64,000 nucleotides of DNA from Anagrus nilaparvatae (lineage: Eukaryota > Arthropoda > Insecta > Hymenoptera > Mymaridae). The position numbers were made by a program, and so were the translations under genes. This document shows, piece by piece, positions 12,675 to 22,654 of this stretch. How positions within the stretch are numbered: position 1 is the first letter of the stretch; each line of letters begins with the position of its first letter. Where the stretch lies: contig JAKSXM010000231.1 of assembly GCA_022575985.1 (NCBI GenBank), positions 5,396,501-5,460,500 on the forward strand, written 5' to 3'. Under the pieces are notes generated by a model that saw only the letters and a list, made by a program, of their open reading frames with translations, searched no databases and was not told the DNA's origin.

Positions 12675-12869
12675 TATTGTAAAAGATGGTAATTAAAATA
12701 ATAAGAACAGCACTAATTAATTATAATAACTTTTATTAATGCACGCTGCGATGCTCTTACTTTGGGTTCAGAGCGACCACTGTCTATGCGGAAGTCAGTA
12801 TTAAAAAAAGAGGGGGTGCATACTAATACACACACACTATATTACAAATATACATATATTTACAGAACA
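12675..12869 (-). repeat. LTR (5' LTR in element orientation)
   Basis: Right copy of the 195-bp LTR, about 98.5 percent identical to the left by eye. Flanking duplication CAGAG lies at 12870-12874. Downstream on the minus strand, TTTGGCATCCCTGG may be the primer binding site (TGG start), which is inference. Confidence 0.88.
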
Positions 12870-13710
12870 CAGAGAATAATTCAGCAATTATATACCCCAA
12901 AGACCAGATGTCTGAATGCTTTTTTGCTTGGGATAGCTCAAGAGCTATCTCAGGTGGTATATAATCTACAGTGCTTTTTAAAATTATTTTTCCGCAAGTT
13001 TGGAGACTTTTCTTAAAAAGGTGGTCCCCTTTTCCTAATCCAAACTCCACTACTCTTAAATACAAATTCTTTGTAATAATTATATTTAAGGGCTTCTCGT
13101 CTCTATGTATTATATCCTGCGTATGCATATATGCAACAGCACTTGCAATATCTCTGCATATTTGCAGTTTTTTTATAGAATCTAAATTATACTTTTTTTT
13201 TATTTCATCCTTATGAATTACGCAGTGTAACGTGTACCCGTAACAGAGCTCTGTAATTATATACATCTGGTATCGTTCGATTTCGAAGCATATTCCTTGC
13301 AAATTTGCAATATTTGAATGTCGCATCTGTGATAAAAATTTTATTTCTCGTAATGTCGATTGTATTGCATCACTTGAACTATCGTATGCAAATAAATCAA
13401 TCTTCTTTATTGCCAGTCTATTATAATTTGACCATCTTCCTCTGTATACTTTGCTGAATCCTCCTTCTCCTATTACTTCATCCAAACTCAATTCATTTTT
13501 TTCTATTATTGGCACACCTGTTTGTAGACTTTCAAAATTAATGATAAAATTTTGAAATTTCAGACTTGTATCTTCAGAGCTGGCATTTTCAATTATTTCA
13601 GCTACACCAATTTTTAAAAAACACAAATCATAATTATTATCGATTATTATACAAAATTTTAAATAATTAAATCGTAACATTACCTTCTAGTACTTGAGCA
13701 CACTTTTTTT

Positions 13711-13925
13711 TGGGTATCCTCACTTCACTGAGGGGTGACCGCCCTTCGGTGAATGGAGGCCGGAAGGAATCGTCCCGGAAATGCTGTGTAGTACCGTGAA
13801 CTGGCAGAGTGTGGAAGAGTACGTACGGGCGACACTGATTAAAAAAAAGGAGGAAGGTTTCCTCTCAAAGGAAACTCTCCTCTTTTATTGACAGGGTATG
13901 GCCAAAAACGTCTAGGCTGTGAGTC
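13711..13925 (+). mobile_element. R1-clade retroposon, 3' end only (second fragment)
   Basis: Matches 9421-9660 closely: GAATGGAGGCCGGAAGGAAT, then codons ending KKEEGFLS, then CTCTCCTCTTTTATTGACAG. The 3' UTR stops earlier than in the first fragment. It abuts the truncated 5' edge of the kinase pseudogene, and may have arrived by insertion or by recombination with the 9421 copy. Confidence 0.72.
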
Positions 13926-14029
13926 TTATAATAAGTAAGCATAATGTATTTATTAACAAAAGAAGAAAAATTTTTAATGCTTTAGATTTTGATCATATGA
14001 ATAAGCAATCAATCAATTTAATAGCGATT

Positions 14030-15120
14030 TAAATTATGACTCCGAAATATTACTTTTTACTTCTGATGGTAACGAAAATTTGGGTTACAATATTATACAA
14101 AATGACAGTTGCAATTATTTTGATAACAGTGAAGCTGCGTCGTCTTTAATTATTGAAAATAGCAGAGATAAAAATACATTTGTGAATGATGTAAGTTCAA
14201 GCGTAACTGCAATGTTTAACAATCAGAAAAAAAATGTAAATTTTGACTAAGAAAAAACACATTTTTACAATGACAGCGTAGAAAAACCGACAAACAGATT
14301 CATACAAAATGACAGTTGTCCCCAATATGATAAACCAGCAAGCACTTCAATCTTCAATTTTAAGGAATACTCAGCATAACAATGTTTTTATTAAAATACC
14401 TCAATATAGTGATTCATATTACGAAGTCAAAAAATCATTATTTACGTTTGATGATGATGAAATAAATAATGAAATTAGGATACCAAACAATATTTGTATT
14501 CGCTTTGATGAAAGTGAAGATGATAAAATGAATCCTCTCAAACAAGACTGCAATATTGATCCGAATGAAAATCACTTTTCTTATGTTGACAAAGAAAAAG
14601 AGTCCAGCAATGTTACCCAAAATAACAGTAGTGAACGTTTTAATGAAGCTGAAGATTTTTCAAAATTAATTACCAACAATAAAACACCTTTATTTTCAAC
14701 AAAATATCTTAAAGAAAAACATTTAAATTATGATAAAAAACAAAAATAGGTTACTAATCTATAGCAAACGACAGTTACGATGTGTAAGTGCAATATAATA
14801 TATTGCTGTTCTCTAATGATATAATTAATAAATTTCATTTTTTTTTTACCAGGATTCCTGGCAGAAAAATTAAATTTGAAAAACGTGTTATCAAAAAAAA
14901 AAAGGAAAGAAAATTATTACCTGCATTCACCTGTTCAGATTGTGCAGAGGTAATAGAAATATTTAATTACATATTATTGTATTTTATAACCAGTTAAAAC
15001 GTTTTAAATTTAATATAGTTTTATAAGATTTTGGCTGATGGAGAAACTTAGCTAAATGAAATGATACAACGTTGTTCTCGTCACAGAGGATATTATGCTA
15101 ATTCGATTTTTCAGAGTTCA
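14030..15120 (+). pseudogene. CtIP/Sae2-like DNA end-resection gene relic
   Basis: Plus strand. The N-proximal part (about 14030-14749) translates to an acidic, Asn/Ser-rich, low-complexity region with a stop near 14248 and a 146-residue open stretch at 14309-14749. After an acceptor-like TTTTTTTTTACCAG, 14852-14950 encodes RIPGRKIKFEKRV, KERKLLPAFTCSDCAE, and a donor-like GTAATAG. A further block near 15031-15110 reads ILADGET, stop, LNEMIQRCSRHRGYY. A CxxC followed by CSRHR is the signature of the C-terminal Sae2/Ctp1/CtIP domain. Stops within exons make it a pseudogene, and kept splice sites mean it was not a processed copy. Identification rests on those short motifs only. Confidence 0.55.
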
Positions 15121-16190
15121 ATTTTTTTTTAATTTTAAAATCTTTATTAAAAAAAAAAAAATTAAAACAATTTTAGAGGCTGGTAACTATCAGGGTGCAT
15201 TTAGATGGGCTTCTAATACTTCTTTTGCTTCTTAGCGCAAAAATTCAAATTTTAAATTTTTTTCATACATTCTGCACCCTACTATTAAATTTTTTTATTA
15301 AATATTGTATTCTTAATTAAATTTAAATAACAATAAAAACATTATTTTTTACTAAAAATTATAAGTAAAATCGTTTATTTACGATTGCTTAAATAACATA
15401 ACCTAATTTTCTACTGCTTTTTATGATTGTTCCTTCTTTTTCGGAAGTCTGAGTTCACGTTCCGACGGAAGCACGTGATTTTGATGGTAAATAGTGGCAA
15501 AAATAAATAATTTAAACTTTAGATTAATTTAATTAGATATTTTTAAATAAAACTTATTTTTATAAATGTAACATTCCTGTTTCAAACCCCCCCTCTTAAC
15601 TATAGTTAAGGGGTTAACTGCAGATCATGCTGAAACGCGGAATATGCTCACCTACCTAACAATCGTGGGCTAGTAATAATAAAAATTACGAATTAATATA
15701 ACCTAAAAATGAAATAAATTGTGTATACTTATATTCTTTTCGAATAGCCTGTAAGAAAAGGTGTTTAGGAAAGGGGATAAGTAAATAAGCATTATAATTT
15801 TAGTAATAATATATATTTATATGATTTTTGTATTAGGGCTAATCAGTCTTCATTGCCTTAATATTAACATAATCAGCAAAAAAAAAAGATATAAAAAGAA
15901 GAATTTTTATAGTCGTTAATTTTCGACTTAATGTAAAAATAAAAAAAAATATAATTATAAAGAGCAAGGATAAATATATATATATACTAGATTGATACTA
16001 GAAAGGAACAAGTTAATCAAGGAGATCTTCACTAGAGTATCTTCTGAGCTCGTATTCGTTTTCGCTCTCTTGATTCTTTATAGTTGCGGTGTTAATTACT
16101 CGAATGAATCGCTATTCGCTGGAGCCATAATAGCTAGATGCTTTCTTTTTGCGCCAGTCGGATTTGTGGGAAGTCTTCCAGTAAGGTAGT
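15121..16190. other. AT-rich spacer
   Basis: No gene recognised. A perfect 16-bp palindrome CTTAACTATAGTTAAG lies at 15595-15610, next to C and G runs. From about 16000 to 16190 the minus strand may hold the eroded downstream part of the gag-like relic that follows. Confidence 0.4.
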
Positions 16191-16610
16191 TCGTAGCTCT
16201 TTTATCTATGCAATTTTCGTTTCTTTATAAGCTCCTTCTTTTCCAGCAATAATATTTTTGTTTAACTATCTCACATTTGTAATTTCGGTGCTCATAGCTG
16301 CAGCAATTCCAACATGGAGTTTTGTAAAGAAACTTAGCAGGTTCTATGGCCTTAAGCGGGCGTTTGGGAGAAGACTTGGACGTTTTGTCAAAATGAATTA
16401 GATCAGCGGTCTTGGGTTTGTTGGTAACGAGTTCCATAAATTATGGAAGTGACTTTTTAGGATCGATTAATCAGTAGGTTTTGTTGACCGTATTTGGTGA
16501 TCGACGAAAACATAAATTTTTCGCCAACTGCCTGAACCAAAGCGTTTTCACTCTTCGCTGCCAGTATGGATTCGAAGTCAAACAATTTTACCCAATCGCC
16601 TGATTCCTGA
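16191..16610 (-). pseudogene. LTR retrotransposon gag fragment with zinc knuckle
   Basis: Minus-strand open frame 16437-16225 (70 residues) with upstream continuation to about 16610 after a stop. It encodes CWNCCSYEHRNYKC, a CCHC zinc knuckle, followed by YYCWKRRS, a degenerate second knuckle. This arrangement is typical of insect Gypsy-type gag proteins that bind the element's RNA. The stretch at 16440-16610 reads ESGDWVKLFDFESILAAKSE. No LTR or pol was found adjacent. It is not in the expected order relative to the Gypsy pol relic at 25057-26500, so it is probably a separate insertion. Confidence 0.6.
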
Positions 16611-17242
16611 AGTTGTCCTACGTGAAAAGTGGAGTTAGCTGTAATTTAATGATTTTTTATTTGAAAAGGACACACATTTTCGTCAGTCAGGGCGTTACAG
16701 ACAGAATGAGGATGGCTTTGAGAAAGTATTCGATAAATTTGGTCACAAGGCGACGCTGTAGTATTTTTACTCTAACCAATACATACACACTATGCACAAT
16801 ACATACACATATCCGAAATTGTGTATATATTCTCAAAGATACTATACATCCTGACTATACTACGTTGTATAGTATATATGTATGATTCAATATTTTCATA
16901 TAAACAAAGGTTTTTTTTATTAGTTTATATAGAAAATTTATTTGAAAAAATATAAATATAAATTAAAAATTGTTTTAAAATGCCTCGAAATTGTTCAATA
17001 CAAGATTGAAATTTTTTTTGTATGTTGTATGTTATGTAATTTTAGACCTAATATCATGAATAATATTAAATAAACTTTTATTCTTTCATAAATACATTTA
17101 GATTTCATACATTATTATATGCTCTATAAAATTTAACTTGTAAACATAATTAAAATAATAAATTGACAATTGATCATCTAGGTTAATAAAAAAATATAAA
17201 CTTTTAACATAAAAGATAAAAATAAATGATTAATATTAGCTT
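16611..17242. other. AT-rich spacer
   Basis: AT-rich, with ATACACA-rich low-complexity around 16780-16880. No coding or repeat structure was recognised. It includes the 3' flank of the YqaJ exon that ends at 17243. Confidence 0.4.
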
Positions 17243-18094
17243 TTAAAAATAATTATTGTAATTCTTGTAGTAGTATTTAACTAGCAAAGCTGGTAAAAAG
17301 TATTCATCATAGTATTTTTTAAGACCAGTTAACATTTCTTTAATAAATTTATCATTTCTCTGAATTCTTATAGCTACCAAATCAGCTACAGTATAAACTA
17401 GTAAAATACAATATTGCCTACCAGTAGCAGCTAACTGGCCTTGAATCTGGTACATGTATTTATGAGAAGTTTTCAATTGTAACATACCATTTTCATTATA
17501 TTCCAGATAAGGAACTGTGACGTTAGTAATCAGTTGATTTTTAGATTGAAATGTACACTTTACTTCTATTAAACCATCTGAGTCTAAAAGTCTATCTGGA
17601 GATGCAGCTAGGTAAGGATGATCTTCAAATATGAAAAGGCCACAATTTGCAACTGCTTGATGAAGTTTATTGCCTGTCATAAATGCATCGATAGCCTTTG
17701 GCTCATTTATGATTCCAAAATTAGTTGGTTCAGAATAAAATTTTGGTGGATTTAATAAACTATCAACTAATTTTTTTTTTGCATCTTCTGAACCAGGTTT
17801 TAGTATGTCATAAAAATTGGAAGTTGTCATCCTGAAACTTTTGTGATAAAACCATTTTGAATTTTCGTGTTGCCCCCTTGTTTCATACTCTATCCTTAAA
17901 ATATCATCTAATGTGACATCAATTAGATTAACAAATTTCAAAAATTTTATTTTGAGGCCATCAATACAGTAGCAATGATCCTCCTCAATAGCATAAGGAT
18001 TAGCTGGCTTTAATAAATGTTTGATAGGCATATCAATTTTACTTGGGCCACATAAGTTATGAATTATAATGTGGATATTTAGGCCCGCATTAAT
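17243..18094 (-). CDS. YqaJ-type nuclease exon of the broken gene
   Basis: The frame is open from about 18094; the first ATG is at 18031, giving 262 residues. Numbered from that ATG, a PDDEXK-type YqaJ core is visible: GIINE with E110, ASPDR with D146, GLIEVKC with E156 and K158, and YMYQIQGQL with the paired glutamines (195-199). These match the metal-binding and lysine positions of lambda-exonuclease-like enzymes that degrade double-stranded DNA 5' to 3'. All key residues are present, so this exon alone looks intact. It ends with a normal TAA. Whether it is transcribed without the upstream exons is unknown. The ATG is not necessarily the true start, because the frame continues upstream (CGPSKID). 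Confidence 0.75.
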   Translation of the reverse strand: MNAGLNIHIIIHNLCGPSKIDMPIKHLLKPANPYAIEEDHCYCIDGLKIKFLKFVNLIDVTLDDILRIEYETRGQHENSKWFYHKSFRMTTSNFYDILKPGSEDAKKKLVDSLLNPPKFYSEPTNFGIINEPKAIDAFMTGNKLHQAVANCGLFIFEDHPYLAASPDRLLDSDGLIEVKCTFQSKNQLITNVTVPYLEYNENGMLQLKTSHKYMYQIQGQLAATGRQYCILLVYTVADLVAIRIQRNDKFIKEMLTGLKKYYDEYFLPALLVKYYYKNYNNYF

Positions 18095-18099
18095 ATTTT

Positions 18100-19183
18100 A
18101 AATATATCCGCGCTCCAAAATAAAAGTTCAAAAATGAAAGAGCAACGACGGCTGGGCTACAGCCGAAAAAGAAGAAGAAAGAGCAGCACGCGCGCTCGCC
18201 ATTCTTGTACTGACCTTGTACAAGCCAGTTTGACATATGCCGCATGGGCACAGTTTTTCAGACAAGTTTTGTATAAAATTAGCTTTTCTTTTTTAATTTA
18301 ACCAGTCCAGTTTATTATAAATAGTTATTATTATAAGTGACTGAAATTTAGCTAATAAATAATTTGTTTAAATATCTATAAATTATTATAAAATCAGTTT
18401 CAGTTCATTGTGTTGAAATTATAAGTGAATATATTTACAGGCTAATTGGAGTAAACTAACTCGCGGTGAAGCCTAAATTATTTAATTACTCGATTCCAGT
18501 GTATAATAAGGTACCTTAATCATTATTTTATAAAAGTGCACTATAAACTATTATCATTTTAATTTCATAATTTTGTAAAATCAATGAGTGAGAGTGTATT
18601 GATGCGTATGTGTAGAAAATTCATTTATACGTGTGCATGTGTGACGAGAATATTCGTGGTATTTTCATATTCACATTTTACATAATTTTTATTAATTTTA
18701 TTTCATTTTATATTTTATATACACGAGTATACTCGACACCCGTGCACACCCACACGCGATTTTAAAAGATGGCGTCCATCAATACATTTAATCAAGGCCC
18801 ACGAGGCCTCAAAATTATTTCTTTATTTTATTTAATGGCCAAATCTAGCTATAAGTTTTTTTTGTAAATACTTATAAAATTTCATTTATTTTTCATTAAA
18901 ATCATTTATTATCTTTATTAATTGTAAGGCTTATTATTGACTTAGCTTCCCTTCCCTCCCCCCTTTTCAGGAATATATTCAAGGTAAGATTTTGTAGCCG
19001 GCATAACCGAGCGCCGCAAATAATTTATATGTAAGTTGAATTGTATAATAAGTAAAAATACCTCGGTTTAGATTTTTAATAAAAGCTTACTAAATTTTTA
19101 TATTATTTAATAATAATAACAGGTAAAGTTTATATTTTTGATAAAAGCTTACTAAATTTTTATATTCTAATTAGTTAATAATA
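18100..19183. other. Intron-like spacer with a short tandem duplication
   Basis: No gene recognised. A short GC-richer patch lies at 18140-18250 and an ATG in good context at 18769 opens only 32 codons. At 19081-19197 a unit of about 60 bp (AAAAGCTTACTAAATTTTTA to ATAATAACAGGTAAA) is present twice in tandem. The second copy is where the R1 element inserted. Confidence 0.45.
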
Positions 19184-19197
19184 ATAACAGGTAAATT

Positions 19198-21636
19198 CCT
19201 GGAAAGGGAGAAAACCAGTTTACTGGTGGACTCCCGAAATAGCTGAGCTCCGAAAGGAATGCCACAGGACGCGACGAAGGGCCCAACGAGCACGGGACAG
19301 ACCCGAAGCTGCTGCACACTCCCAGGTACACAAGGACGCCAAACACCGACTGGCCAAGGCCATCCGTCAAAGCAAGGCTCAATGTCTGCGTTCATTACGC
19401 GAAGACGTAAACAAGGACCCCTGGGGCCTAGGTTACAAAGTCGTAATGGGCAAATTGAACCGGGGGTCCGACAACATGATGGACGCGGCGTCGACTGAAC
19501 GGATCGTCGGTGCTCTCTTCCCTGAAAGGCCCATCCGGGAAAACCCGGTTGAGGTGATACCCAGGGAGGAAGTGCCGCTGTTCAGCGAAGGCGAGATGGT
19601 CAAGGCCATAAAGGCCATGAAAAATGGCAAGGCGCCGGGGCCGGACGGGATACCGGCGGAAGTGCTCAAAAGAGCGGTCAAAGTAATCCCTGGTATCCTG
19701 TTAAGCATGTTCAATGCTTGTTTGGTGGCTGGAGTATTCCCAAAGCAGTGGAAGGTGGCACGTCTCGTGCTCTTGAACAAGGGCAAGGGGGGGAGCCCCG
19801 GACTCTCCATCATCTTACAGACCTTTGTGTATGTTAAATACCATTGGTAAGGTGATGGAGAGCTTGCTCCGGGCAAGGCTCAGAAGGGCAATCGAGGAGG
19901 GCGGTGGTCTCTCTGAGGAGCAGCATGGTTTTCGTGAAGGGCATTCCACGATAGACGCCATTCGGCGTAAGGGAAAAGCGGCCTGCAATTTGCAAGGACG
20001 TCCTTCTGGTAACGCTGGACGTCAAAAACGCTTTCAACTCGGCCAGGTGGGATGACATGATCCGGTCCCTCGAGTACGATTTCCGGATACCCAGGTATCT
20101 GGGTAGCGTACTAAAGGATTACCTGCGGGACCGGAGACTGCTCTACGACACGCTTGACGGTAGGCGTGAAAGGGTTTTGAGTGCAGGCATCGCGCAAGGT
20201 TCGGTTCTCGGACCGGACCTGTGGAATGCCTTTTACGATGGCTTGTTGCGCGTCCACCTCCCGGAAGGAGTTTCCCTGATCGGGTACGCCGACGAAGTGG
20301 CCCTGACCATAACTGGCAGGGACATGGAAGTGACCCAGGAGAGGTTGAATCTAGTCATGAGACGGATCAACCTCTGGATGGGCGATCACGGGCTCCAGCT
20401 TGCGATCCCAAAAACGGAGATCGTACTGCTGACCCGTCGAAGGGTTCCTACCGACTTCGATGTCGACGGCGGAAACCCTCACACGATCCGAACCAGAACA
20501 TCGGTGAAATACCTGGGAGTTAGGTAACAAGCTGACCTTCTGGGAGCAATTTCAGAGGTCGTGTGAAAAGGCAGCGTCGGCCGCATCCTCCCTGTCAAGG
20601 CTCATGGCCAACATTGGGGGACCCAAACCAGGGAAGCGGAGGCTCCTGATGTCAGTCGTCAACTCTGTCCTGCTCTACGGATCAGAAGTCTGGGCGAAGA
20701 CCACAGAAACTGCCAAGTACAGACGAAAAATATCGTCGGTACAGAGGCAGGCGGCAGTGAGGATCGCCTGTGGGTACCACACGGTATCTCCAGAGGCGAT
20801 CCAGGTTGTTGCTTCGGTGATATCCATTGACCTGCTAGCGTTGGAGCGGAAATTCATCTACGAGAGCGTAGAAGAGCGCGAAGTGGCTTCCACTCGCGCC
20901 CGCTTCAACTCTATGAAAGCATGGAAGAAACGATGGAAAAAGAACCAAGAGAAAAATGCCCTGTGGACGCGCAGACTAATCTCAGACCTGCAGGCATGGA
21001 TGGGACGACAGCATGGGGAGGTGGATTTCTACCTTACCCAGTTCTTAACTGGACACGGGTACTTCCGTGTCATGTTGAAGCATTGGCATAAGGTGGCAAC
21101 AAAGGAGTGCTTGCACTGTCCGGGCGTGGATGATACAGTAGAGCACACATTTTTCGAATGTGTTCGCTACTTGGAGGGGCGCCCGCCCTTCCCGATTTGG
21201 AGGCCGGAGACGATGGTCCCGGAAATGCTACGGAGTTTCGAAAACTGGAACAAAGTAGCAGAGTACGTAAGGACCACCTTGTTGCAGAAGAAGGAGGAGG
21301 GCTTTCTATCGTAGAGAGCTCTCCTGCCCCTAGGCAGGGGGGAAGGCAGCGGCCAGCTGCCCAGGCTGCGCGTCCCAAACTGAAGTTATACCTGAAAAGG
21401 GAGTTCCGGTTTGGGACAAACAAACAAACAAGCGCGGGGGGTTTAAAGTGTGTTTATCCAGTAAGAATCTGGGGCGTAGCCAGTAAGAATCCGCGTTCGC
21501 TGGTGGTCTCCCAGTTGTACACTTTGTACAACTGGGCGGTCATGGAAATTTGCGGGTCTTCAAGGCCCGCAAACACTCCATGGCTGATGTAAAATTCACA
21601 TATTTCCCTTAAAAAAAAAAAAAAAAAAAAAAAAAA
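19198..21636 (+). mobile_element. R1-clade non-LTR retroposon, 5' truncated, GC-rich
   Basis: Flanked by a 14-bp duplication ATAACAGGTAAATT (19184-19197 and 21637-21650), and ending in about 26 A residues. The 5' end is truncated in the linker before RT (KPVYWWTPEIAELRKECHRT). RT blocks follow: GKAPGPDGIPAEVLKRA, EEQHGFREGHST, AGIAQGSVLGPDLWNAFYDG, and the catalytic box as YADE rather than YADD. A C-terminal CCHC finger (CLHCPGVDDTVEHTFFEC) and the end KKEEGFLS match R1 elements. Frameshifts near 19800, 19970-20050 and 20520 plus the YADE change make it dead. Base composition is far richer in G and C than the surroundings. It lies between the SWIM and YqaJ exons. Confidence 0.92.
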
Positions 21637-21650
21637 ATAACAGGTAAATT

Positions 21651-21802
21651 AATTGAATTGAAATTATATAAGAGAAAGACCATATAAATGTGTGGTATGT
21701 GCTACAGTAGAGAAAGACCTTATAAATGTCAGGCTAGTTAACTTTTATTTTAAAGTCTTTTAAAGCCTTTTTTAATTAATTAATAGCAATATCGCCATTA
21801 CA
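21651..21802. other. Remnant intron sequence
   Basis: AT-rich sequence between the R1 target duplication and the SWIM exon. A near-duplicate AGAGAAAGACC(A/T)TATAAATGT occurs twice at about 21671 and 21711. Confidence 0.35.
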
Positions 21803-22256
21803 GAATTCTATCTTTTAAATTACCCTTTCTAGAGAAGATTTTACGTGGATCATAGACAATATTTAATTTTTTTCTATTTTTTGTGAAAAATTTGTTTGCT
21901 TTAACTGGAGTTCCAAAATAAGCTGCTTTGGCTTATGAAAATTTTGTATAACTTCAGTACACGTTTTTCTTAGTTTAATTTTTTTACAACATACAAGATC
22001 AACTAAGGCTAGCAATACTACAATTACGTGTTTGCAATGGGCTGATCCATCGGCTCCACCAGGACAATCACAGTGGGACCCTTCAATGGTCACGTCATTT
22101 GTCATTTTCAAGTGTATGGTGTATTGTAATTTTTTGGTTATTTCAGCATAGCATTTCCCTTTGAAAAAAAAATAATTTCCCTCTGTACAAAATCTTAAAG
22201 AACTTAAAAAATGATCTCCATACATATCTTCCGGTTTAGTGATATCATAATCAAAT
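21803..22256 (-). pseudogene. SWIM zinc-finger exon with frameshift
   Basis: The exon starts after a clean acceptor (CATTTTTCATTTCAG) and encodes FDYDITKPEDMYGDHF and then the SWIM finger CDCPGGADGSAHCKH (CxCx9CxH). After HKPK a one-base deletion near 21931 shifts the frame. In the next frame the protein resumes as AAYFGTPVKANKFF and RKIFSRKG, ending at a donor-like GTAATG near 21803. SWIM fingers bind nucleic acid or protein. The frameshift truncates the product before the nuclease domain. Confidence 0.78.
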
Positions 22257-22375
22257 CTGAAATGAAAAATATTCTTTATCATACAATGCAAGTGTATTTT
22301 AATTGTTAACACATTTTTATTTATAAAAATCTCTTAAAAAACGCTATTTTTATAGTAAATTTTTGTATACCTGTA

Positions 22376-22545
22376 CCAGGTTTCTATTAGTGCTAGCTGA
22401 ATATCGGGAATTAAAAAAAAATCTTTTTTTGGTTTTTTGTGCTTTTTTTTTAATTGCATTAAAATTAGAAGAAAAAAAAATTTGTTGGAAAATTTTTAAT
22501 CAATTTTTGATATTCCGCAAGTACTAGTAGCAACCTAGCGCGGCT
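22376..22545. repeat. Small imperfect inverted repeat (MITE-like)
   Basis: Ends of about 30 bp are imperfect reverse complements: CCAGGTTTCTATTAGTGCTA on the left and TACTAGTAGCAACCTAGCG on the right. The interior is AT-rich. It lies in the intron between exons two and three of the SAP-SWIM-YqaJ relic. Confidence 0.5.
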
Positions 22546-22654
22546 AACTTGACGTTTATTTTTTTATACCTTATAATATACCAGAATATACCTTTTGCAG
22601 AATAGTTGAACATGTAAATGAGAAATACTTGTAAAATTTTGCTAGCATTCACAT

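Larger units (their letters stand above)
10056..12869 (-). mobile_element. Non-autonomous LTR retrotransposon (LARD-like) inside the kinase gene
   Basis: A 2814-bp element with two 195-bp LTRs (10056-10250 and 12675-12869) differing at three positions by eye, flanked by the 5-bp duplication CAGAG. On the minus strand the LTR begins TGTTCTG and ends TTTTACAATA, so its terminus is TA rather than the usual CA. A purine-rich tract, GGTGGGTGGAA, sits immediately before the LTR at 10251-10261, giving minus-strand orientation. The 2.4-kb interior has only short ORFs and no gag or pol motif. A diverged relative of the 3' end is present at 33126-33300. Superfamily is uncertain; Copia is possible. Confidence 0.88.
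9857..13710 (-). pseudogene. TKL-like protein kinase gene split by an LTR element
   Basis: Coding blocks lie at 13684-13710 (partial exon), 13601-12870 and 10055-9857. A 13601/13684 intron has a GTAATG donor. Counting residues from the ATG at 13680, visible motifs are the glycine loop GEGGFSKVYRG (71-81), AIKK lysine (about 92), HRDEKPLN (192-199), EFG in place of DFG (212-214), PPE (242-244) and DIWSLG. The domain's end (KCLNYEKEQRPTAGELL) lies beyond the LTR insertion and ends at a TAA at 9857. Deleting the insertion and one CTCTG copy gives an uninterrupted frame. DFG to EFG alters the metal-binding aspartate, so activity is doubtful even before the break. The 5' end is cut off by an R1 fragment. 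TKL assignment is from motif style; no specific family was recognised. Confidence 0.8.

Noticed and set aside
15595..15610. 16-bp palindrome as a regulatory operator
   Set aside because: A single palindrome in AT-rich non-coding DNA with no gene nearby gives no support for a regulatory role.
18769..18867. Short ATG frame MASINTFNQGPRGLK as a gene
   Set aside because: Only 32 codons, no match to a known motif and no splice donor that clearly extends it.
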